From NCBI GenBank assembly GCA_903893935.1, contig CAITOD010000242.1, positions 1-5,179 of the forward strand: a stretch of 5,179 bases of DNA, written 5' to 3'. Positions 1 through 3,875 of the stretch are shown one piece after another (position 1 is the stretch's first letter; every line of letters begins with the position of its first letter). The position numbers and the translations under genes are program-made. Source of the DNA: an uncultured Sphingomonadales bacterium (GTDB lineage: Bacteria > Pseudomonadota > Alphaproteobacteria > Sphingomonadales > Sphingomonadaceae). The notes beneath the pieces were generated by a model. It was not told the origin of the DNA. It worked only from the letters and a program-made list of their open reading frames with translations, and searched no databases.

Positions 1-46
1 AGGCAGCTGCCCGCTTTGTGCGGGAAGTCTGCATTCTCGATGTCAT
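1..46 (-). CDS. Possible N-terminus of a leftward gene cut by the window edge (putative regulator)
   Basis: Reading leftward from an ATG at 46-44, an open frame of 15 codons runs off the left edge and gives MTSRMQTSRTKRAAA. A second in-frame ATG lies at 34-32 and an in-frame GTG at 64-62. No strong Shine-Dalgarno sequence precedes either ATG, so the start is unsettled. What supports a gene is context: a plausible leftward promoter (93-65) and two operator-like repeats (47-81) sit directly upstream, as expected for an autoregulated gene. The short basic RTKRAA-type beginning is the kind of N-terminus that often precedes the winged-helix domain of GntR-family regulators, but 15 residues cannot identify a family. 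I infer, and do not see, that it is a transcription factor. It could also be a chance open frame. Confidence 0.3.
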   Translation of the reverse strand, partial: MTSRMQTSRTKRAAA

Positions 47-59
47 ATTGTATGCAACA
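13..59 (+). repeat. Promoter-proximal block repeated at about 791-828
   Basis: CGGGA, GTCTGCATT and TTGTATGCAACA occur in the same order here (20-59) and at 801-828. The main difference is 12 extra bases (36-47) between the second and third elements here. Similarity weakly extends leftward (GCTTTGTGCGGGA against GCTCTGCCGGGA). In both blocks the minus strand reads ATGCAGAC downstream of the operator motif. It looks like a diverged duplication of a promoter or gene start, though shared operator constraint could explain part of it. Confidence 0.4.
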
Positions 60-81
60 CTCACATAATTGTATGCGACGC
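47..81. promoter_or_regulatory. Tandem operator-like repeats (ATTGTATGCRAC, 21-bp period)
   Basis: ATTGTATGCAACAC (47-60) and ATTGTATGCGACGC (68-81) are near-identical direct repeats. Their starts are 21 bp apart, about two helical turns, so bound dimers would lie on the same DNA face. The core TTGTATGCAA is close to the TTGTATACAA-like palindromes bound by many FCD-type GntR regulators (family knowledge). A third copy occurs at 816-829 in the divergent promoter to the right. The copies sit in AT-rich patches within GC-rich DNA and overlap a candidate leftward promoter. The cognate protein is not visible in the window. Confidence 0.55.
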
Positions 82-93
82 TGACGAAGTCAA
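65..93 (-). promoter_or_regulatory. Candidate sigma70-type promoter reading left
   Basis: On the minus strand, TTGACT (93-88) is followed after 17 bp by AATTAT (70-65), matching the -35 consensus at 5 of 6 positions and the -10 consensus at 4 of 6. Transcription would begin near 58-59, some 12-25 nt ahead of the candidate ATGs at 46 and 34. One operator-like repeat (68-81) lies in the spacer and -10, and the other (47-60) lies at the start of the transcript. That is a typical layout for repression. A TACAAT at 73-68 is an alternative -10, but its distance from TTGACT would be too short (14 bp). Confidence 0.35.
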
Positions 94-184
94 CTTGGAA
101 TTGCAGGCGGCTGCGTTTCGCCGCAAAGCGTTGCAGCATTGCACTCGTTCGCGCCAATTCCCTTGTGGGTCAGGGCACCATCGT

Positions 185-742
185 TCAGGCAAAGGGGCGG
201 ATCGGGTCGCTGCCGTCCCAGTCGACCGACGCCTGCCAGAACCGGGTGAACGTCGCATCCATGCCCTGGGTCACGGGGATCAGTTCGACCATGCCCGGCT
301 GGTTGCGGCCGTTGTCGAGATAGGCGACCGCGCCGCCGGTCGGCACCGCCGCGCGAAAAGCGAGTGTATAGCCGCGCGCCTGGTACGCCGCGCATTCGGC
401 ATCGACATCGTCGCAGGCAATTCCGACATGGTGAAAGCCATAGCCGCGCTCGGCAATGATCTCGCGATAGACCGACGGGTGATCGTCGAGCGGCTGGATC
501 AGTTCGATCTGCATGTGGCCGGCAAAGGCCATCGCGATCGCCACATCGGCTTGCGACGGCGCGCCGCGATAAGTCTGATCGGGCCCCAGAAAATGGTCGA
601 GCAGGAACCACGGCCCGGTCCGCGCATCGGCCATCCACCAGGCCATGCTGGCGTGGATATCCTCGACGACATAGGCCATCTGGATAATCTGGCCGGTCCG
701 CTGGCCAAAGCCCAAAGTGCGGCCCTGCTTGATTGCGGTCAT
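185..742 (-). CDS. VOC-superfamily protein (glyoxalase / epimerase / extradiol dioxygenase fold)
   Basis: This 185-residue protein is probably a cytoplasmic metal enzyme; its substrate is unknown. It has the paired beta-alpha-beta-beta-beta modules of the VOC fold: a first module opening with QMAYVVEDI (21-29) and carrying QIELIQP (78-84), and a second opening with HHVGIACDDVDAE (104-116) and ending in GMVELIPV (150-157). Probable metal ligands by position are Q21, E80, H105 and E153. The first ligand position, often His, is Gln here. I chose the ATG at 742 because GGGAGA (754-749) precedes it by 6 nt; the in-frame ATG at 835 lies inside the operator and has no ribosome site. The gene is transcribed away from the carboxylase operon out of a shared 117-bp region. 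It resembles VOC proteins found in catabolic clusters, and methylmalonyl-CoA epimerase is a distant relative. An epimerase, lyase or dioxygenase role cannot be told apart from sequence alone. Confidence 0.88.
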   Translation of the reverse strand: MTAIKQGRTLGFGQRTGQIIQMAYVVEDIHASMAWWMADARTGPWFLLDHFLGPDQTYRGAPSQADVAIAMAFAGHMQIELIQPLDDHPSVYREIIAERGYGFHHVGIACDDVDAECAAYQARGYTLAFRAAVPTGGAVAYLDNGRNQPGMVELIPVTQGMDATFTRFWQASVDWDGSDPIRPFA

Positions 743-859
743 CAGGCTTCTCCCGTTGCAGGCGCGCGGGTGTGATTCGCCTTTTTTGCTTGCGCTCTGC
801 CGGGATGGTCTGCATTTTGTATGCAACAAATACAATCAAGAATTGTCCGGAGAGCAGCG
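743..859. promoter_or_regulatory. Divergent promoter region between the VOC gene and the carboxylase operon
   Basis: The 117 bp between the two start codons must hold promoters for both directions. Ribosome sites are clear on both sides: GGGAGAAG (754-747, minus) for the VOC gene and GGAGAG (849-854, plus) for the operon. The AT-rich centre (about 811-839) holds the operator-like inverted repeat. TACAAT (831-836) is a fair rightward -10 that would start transcripts near 843, but I see no good -35 for it. No convincing leftward -35/-10 pair was found, which would fit promoters that depend on an activator or a non-consensus sigma site. Confidence 0.6.
816..836. promoter_or_regulatory. Operator-like inverted repeat TTGTAT-N7-ATACAA
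   Basis: TTGTAT (817-822) and ATACAA (830-835) form a perfect 6-bp inverted repeat around GCAACAA. The left part, TTTGTATGCAACAA (816-829), is the third copy of the motif found at 47-60 and 68-81. A second, overlapping symmetry is TGCAT (811-815) with ATGCA (821-825). The site covers the candidate -10 of the rightward operon and ends 24 nt before its ATG, so binding here could control both divergent genes. The regulator family (GntR/FCD-like) is inferred from motif shape only. Confidence 0.5.
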
Positions 860-2074
860 ATGAGCGGAAAACCCAGCGTCTTGCTGGTGATCACACAGGA
901 CACCAAGCTCGAAGAAGCGCGGTTTGTGCGCGACGTGCTCGAATCGGCGGGAGTCGATGTCGTGCATCTCGATCCGAGCGTGCGGCGCAATCTCGGCGGC
1001 GCCGAAATTTCGCCCGACATGGTGGCCGAGGCTGCCGGGCAGACGATCGAGGCGGTGCGCGCGCTGGGGCACGAGGGCAAGTGCCAGGCGGTGATGATCG
1101 AAGGGTCGATCAAGGCCGCGCACGCCTGGCACGCCGCGCACCCTTTGTCGGGCATTCTGGCCGTGGGCGGCTCGATGGGATCGGCGCTCGCCGGCGCGCT
1201 GATGCAATCGATGCCTTATGGCATGCCCAAGCTGATCGTCTCGACAATGGCCTCGGGCTTTACCGCGCCTTACGTCGGGGTGAAGGATATCGCGATGCTG
1301 AACGCGGTGACCGACATCGCCGGGATCAATTCGATCAGCCGCGACGTGTTCCGCAACGCCGCACTCGCAGTGGCGGGCATGGCCAAAGGCTATGATCCCG
1401 CGCGCGGGCACGACAAGCCACTGGTGCTGATGACCACGCTCGGCACCACCGAAACCGGCACGCGGCGCATCCGCGAAGCGCTCGAGGCCGATGGCGCCGA
1501 AGTCATGGTGTTCCATTCGTCGGGCGCCGGCGGGCCGACGCTCGACAGCATTGCCGCCGACCGCGAGGTGGCGCTGGTGCTCGACTTGTCGGTCACCGAG
1601 CTCATCGACCATCTCAATGGCGGGCTGGCCGATGCGGGTCCCGACCGGGGCAAAGCCGGCATGCGCAAAGGCGTGCCGACGATCTGGGCACCGGGCAATG
1701 CCGATTTCATCATCGCCGGGCCGATCGATGCGGCGCGCGCGCAGTTTCCCGACACCCGCTATCACGAGCACAATCCGCAGTTGACCGCAGTGCGCACGCG
1801 GCTGCCCGAATTGCAAGCGCTGGCCGACCATCTCGCCGCCATCGTCGGCGAAGCAAGGGGCCCGGTGCGCGTGTTCACCCCGCTGGGCGGCTTTTCCAAC
1901 CACGACAGCCCCGCCGGGCATATCCAGGACACCAGCCTGCCCGGCCCGTTTGCCGAGTACCTGAAAAGCGTGATGCCCGACCATGTGCCGGTGACGGTGG
2001 TCGATGCCCATTTCAACGATGAAGCTTTTTCGGCCGCGATCATCGCCGCCGCGCGCGAAATGATGGCCCGATGA
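860..2074 (+). CDS. Tm-1-like ATP-binding domain protein (UPF0261 family)
   Basis: This 404-residue protein matches the UPF0261/Tm-1 N-terminal family, named after the tomato mosaic virus resistance protein Tm-1, whose N-terminal region binds ATP. Its biochemical role in bacteria is unclear to me. It has two Rossmann-like halves: an N-terminal half with VLLVITQDTKLEEA (7-20), a glycine loop GGSMGSALA (103-111) and STMASG (128-133), and a C-terminal half with MTTLGTTETG (191-200), FHSSGAGGPTLD (218-229), ELIDHLNGGLADAGPDR (247-263), HNPQLTAVRT (304-313) and TPLGGFSNHDSPAG (340-353). Length is normal for a stand-alone bacterial member; the TIM-barrel (PEP-hydrolase-like) domain of plant Tm-1 is absent. 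The ATG at 860 is favoured by GGAGAG 5 nt upstream; the in-frame ATG at 821 is inside the operator. Its stop overlaps the biotin carrier start by ATGA, tying it to the carboxylase. An ATP-dependent activation or repair step for that enzyme's substrate is my inference. Confidence 0.88.
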   Translation: MSGKPSVLLVITQDTKLEEARFVRDVLESAGVDVVHLDPSVRRNLGGAEISPDMVAEAAGQTIEAVRALGHEGKCQAVMIEGSIKAAHAWHAAHPLSGILAVGGSMGSALAGALMQSMPYGMPKLIVSTMASGFTAPYVGVKDIAMLNAVTDIAGINSISRDVFRNAALAVAGMAKGYDPARGHDKPLVLMTTLGTTETGTRRIREALEADGAEVMVFHSSGAGGPTLDSIAADREVALVLDLSVTELIDHLNGGLADAGPDRGKAGMRKGVPTIWAPGNADFIIAGPIDAARAQFPDTRYHEHNPQLTAVRTRLPELQALADHLAAIVGEARGPVRVFTPLGGFSNHDSPAGHIQDTSLPGPFAEYLKSVMPDHVPVTVVDAHFNDEAFSAAIIAAAREMMAR

Positions 2075-2529
2075 GCGCGCCCGATCTGCCGCTGACGCCC
2101 GAAGATGTCGCCGAAATTGCCGCCATCCTCGATGGCACCGCGTACGAACGGCTCGACGTGACGACCGCGCGGTTCCGGCTGCGCGTCGCGCGCGATGGTC
2201 ACGGCTATACCCAGGAATGGACTTTCGCCGATGACAGCGCGCCGGGTGTCATTGCGCCTGAGGCCGCCGCCGAGGCCGAAACCGGGCCGGTGATCCGCGC
2301 GCCATTGCCGGGCACGTTCTACCGCGCGCCCGCGCCCGGTGCGCCGCCGTTTGTCGAGGCGGGTGCGCAAGTCACGCCCGAGACGGTGGTCGGGATCATC
2401 GAGACGATGAAGCTGATGAACCCGGTCTATGCCGGGATTGCCGGTACGATCGACGCGATCGTTGTCGACAACGCCACGATGGTTGCCAAAAACGCAGTGC
2501 TGATGCGGCTTTCCGGGCCCGGGGCATGA
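2071..2529 (+). CDS. Biotin carboxyl carrier protein subunit (AccB-type)
   Basis: This 152-residue protein is a swinging-arm subunit carrying biotin between the carboxylase and carboxyltransferase active sites. The C-terminal biotinyl domain spans roughly residues 73-150. It contains the biotinylation motif ETMKLMN (111-117), with K114 as the predicted modified lysine; the usual form is EAMKMMN. The stretch GTFYRAPAPGAPPFVEAG (81-98) matches the thumb loop of AccB-type carriers, a feature missing from carrier domains of pyruvate carboxylase and oxaloacetate decarboxylase. The N-terminal 55 residues (PEDVAEIAAILDGTAYERLDV) resemble the docking region of AccB, and a variable acidic/Ala linker (about 58-72) joins the parts. 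Overall size is close to E. coli AccB (156 aa). The start codon lies within the ATGA overlap with the upstream stop, with no clear ribosome site of its own, so translation is probably coupled. It would need the host biotin ligase BirA. It is unlikely to be the housekeeping accB because of its operon. Confidence 0.93.
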   Translation: MSAPDLPLTPEDVAEIAAILDGTAYERLDVTTARFRLRVARDGHGYTQEWTFADDSAPGVIAPEAAAEAETGPVIRAPLPGTFYRAPAPGAPPFVEAGAQVTPETVVGIIETMKLMNPVYAGIAGTIDAIVVDNATMVAKNAVLMRLSGPGA

Positions 2530-3875
2530 TCCGCCGGCTGTTCATTGCCAATCGCGGCGAGATCGCGCTGCGCGTGATCCGCACGGCGAAAGCGATGGGC
2601 ATGGTCACCGTGCTCGGCGCGTCGGAAGCCGATGCGCGCAGCCTGCCCGCACTGAGCGCCGATGAAGTGGTGATCATCGGCCCCGCGCCTTCGTCGCACT
2701 CCTATCTGAACATTGCCGCGGTGGTGAGCGCAGCAAAGGCCGCGCGTGCCGATGCGATCCATCCCGGTTACGGGTTCCTGTCCGAAAACGCTGCTTTTGC
2801 CGCCGCAATTGCCGAAGCCGGGATGGTGTTCGTGGGGCCTGCGCTCGACAGCCTCCACGCGATGGGCGACAAGCTGATGGCGCGTACGGTCGGGATCGCC
2901 GCCGGGCTGCCGGTGGTGCCGGGCGGCGAGACGGCCGACAAAGCCGCCGCGCGCGCGCAAGCCGAGCGCACCGGCTATCCGCTGCTGCTGAAAGCGGTCT
3001 CGGGCGGCGGCGGGCGCGGCATGAAGCGCGTCGATGCGCCCGACCAGCTCGATGCGCAAATCGACATGGCAATGGCCGAAGCGCAAGCCGCATTCGGCGA
3101 CCCGCGCGTCTATGTCGAACGCTATATTGCGCGCGGGCGCCATGTCGAAGTGCAAGTGCTGGGCGATGGTCACACCGCGATCCATCTCGGCACGCGCGAT
3201 TGTTCGATCCAGCGGCGCTTCCAGAAACTGGTCGAGGAAGCCCCGGCGCCGCTGATCCCCGCCGACGCGCGCGCGACGATCGAACATGCTGCGGTCCGTC
3301 TTGCGCAGCATTTGCGCTACAAAGGCGCGGGCACGGTTGAATTCCTGGTCGATGCCGAGACGTTCGAGTTCTACTTTCTCGAAATGAACGCGCGCATCCA
3401 GGTCGAACACCCGGTGACCGAAGCGATCACCGGGGTCGATCTGATTGAACAGCAATTGCTGATCGCGAGCGGCGCGCGGCTGTCGCTGCGACAGACCGAT
3501 GTGGACCCGCGCGGCCACGCAATCGAAGTGCGGATCAACGCCGAAGACTGGCGCGCCGATTTCCGCCCCTCCCCCGGCCAGGTCATGCGTGCGGCCTGGC
3601 CCGCCGGGCCCGGCGTGCGCATCGACAGCCATATCGCCAGCGGCGGCGAAGTGCCGCCGTATTACGATTCGCTGATCGGCAAACTGATCGTCACCGCTGC
3701 AACGCGCGCCGAAGCGGTGACGCTGCTGGCAAACGCGCTCGATCGGCTGACCATTGAAGGCGTGGATACCACGCGCGATCTCCATCGTGCGATCGCTGCC
3801 GATGCGCGGTTTGTCGCGGGTGGGGTCGATACGCGCTTTTTTGAAGGGCTGGATTTCAGGGGGCCTGTCGCATGA
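2526..3875 (+). CDS. Biotin carboxylase subunit (AccC-type, ATP-grasp)
   Basis: This 449-residue enzyme, the same length as E. coli AccC, carboxylates carrier-bound biotin using ATP and bicarbonate. The pre-ATP-grasp domain opens with RRLFIANRGEIALRVIRTA (3-21) and contains AIHPGYGFLSEN (77-88). The ATP-grasp domain has K116 and K156 (LLLKAVSGGGGRGM, 153-166), RDCSIQRRFQKLVEEAP (224-240) and FLEMNARIQVEHPVTE (284-299), in which E286, R290, Q292 and E294 occupy the metal, bicarbonate and catalytic positions. The C-terminal domain begins near GHAIEVRINAED (330-341) with the conserved R336, and has PPYYDSLIGKLIV. All active-site residues I could align are present, so it should be functional. It overlaps the carrier gene by ATGA at its start and the carboxyltransferase by ATGA at its end. 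The family also serves acetyl-CoA, pyruvate and 2-oxoglutarate carboxylases, so the acceptor cannot be read from this subunit. Confidence 0.95.
   Translation: MIRRLFIANRGEIALRVIRTAKAMGMVTVLGASEADARSLPALSADEVVIIGPAPSSHSYLNIAAVVSAAKAARADAIHPGYGFLSENAAFAAAIAEAGMVFVGPALDSLHAMGDKLMARTVGIAAGLPVVPGGETADKAAARAQAERTGYPLLLKAVSGGGGRGMKRVDAPDQLDAQIDMAMAEAQAAFGDPRVYVERYIARGRHVEVQVLGDGHTAIHLGTRDCSIQRRFQKLVEEAPAPLIPADARATIEHAAVRLAQHLRYKGAGTVEFLVDAETFEFYFLEMNARIQVEHPVTEAITGVDLIEQQLLIASGARLSLRQTDVDPRGHAIEVRINAEDWRADFRPSPGQVMRAAWPAGPGVRIDSHIASGGEVPPYYDSLIGKLIVTAATRAEAVTLLANALDRLTIEGVDTTRDLHRAIAADARFVAGGVDTRFFEGLDFRGPVA

Noticed and set aside
10..24. CCCGC-TTTGT-GCGGG hairpin near the left edge
   Set aside because: The 5-bp stem has no U-tract and lies within a possible coding start; such short GC stems are common in this DNA.
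110..137. Inverted repeat GCTGC...GCAGC between the VOC stop and the left promoter, considered as a terminator
   Set aside because: The stem is only 5 bp with a mismatched interior and no T-tract follows on either strand.
185..742. Methylmalonyl-CoA epimerase assignment
   Set aside because: The ligand pattern and size differ and no methylmalonyl-CoA mutase or propionyl-CoA carboxylase transferase is visible, so only the VOC fold is claimed.
95..775. Plus-strand open frame of 226 codons
   Set aside because: It is antisense to the well-supported VOC gene and shows no family features; GC-rich DNA commonly leaves such frames open.
90..839. Long open frame on the minus strand, alternative to the VOC frame
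   Set aside because: It overlaps the VOC gene in another frame, is rich in Arg/Cys/Gly as expected of a shadow frame, shows no recognisable fold, and has no ribosome site.
821..859. Upstream ATG (821) as start of the Tm-1-like gene
   Set aside because: It lies inside the operator repeat, has no Shine-Dalgarno sequence, and the added residues MQQIQSRIVRRAA are not family-like; GGAGAG precedes the ATG at 860.
836..2011. 391-codon minus-strand frame opposite the Tm-1-like gene
   Set aside because: The His/Arg/Gly-rich composition is typical of an antisense frame; the plus-strand product has clear family motifs.
2427..3785. 452-codon minus-strand frame opposite the biotin carboxylase
   Set aside because: The plus strand encodes an intact AccC-type enzyme with all motifs; the antisense product is low-complexity and unrecognisable.
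2071..3875. Housekeeping accB-accC pair for fatty acid synthesis
   Set aside because: The pair is embedded between a Tm-1-like gene and an OadA-type transferase with operator-like control, and the carrier motif is ETMKLMN; a dedicated carboxylase is more likely.
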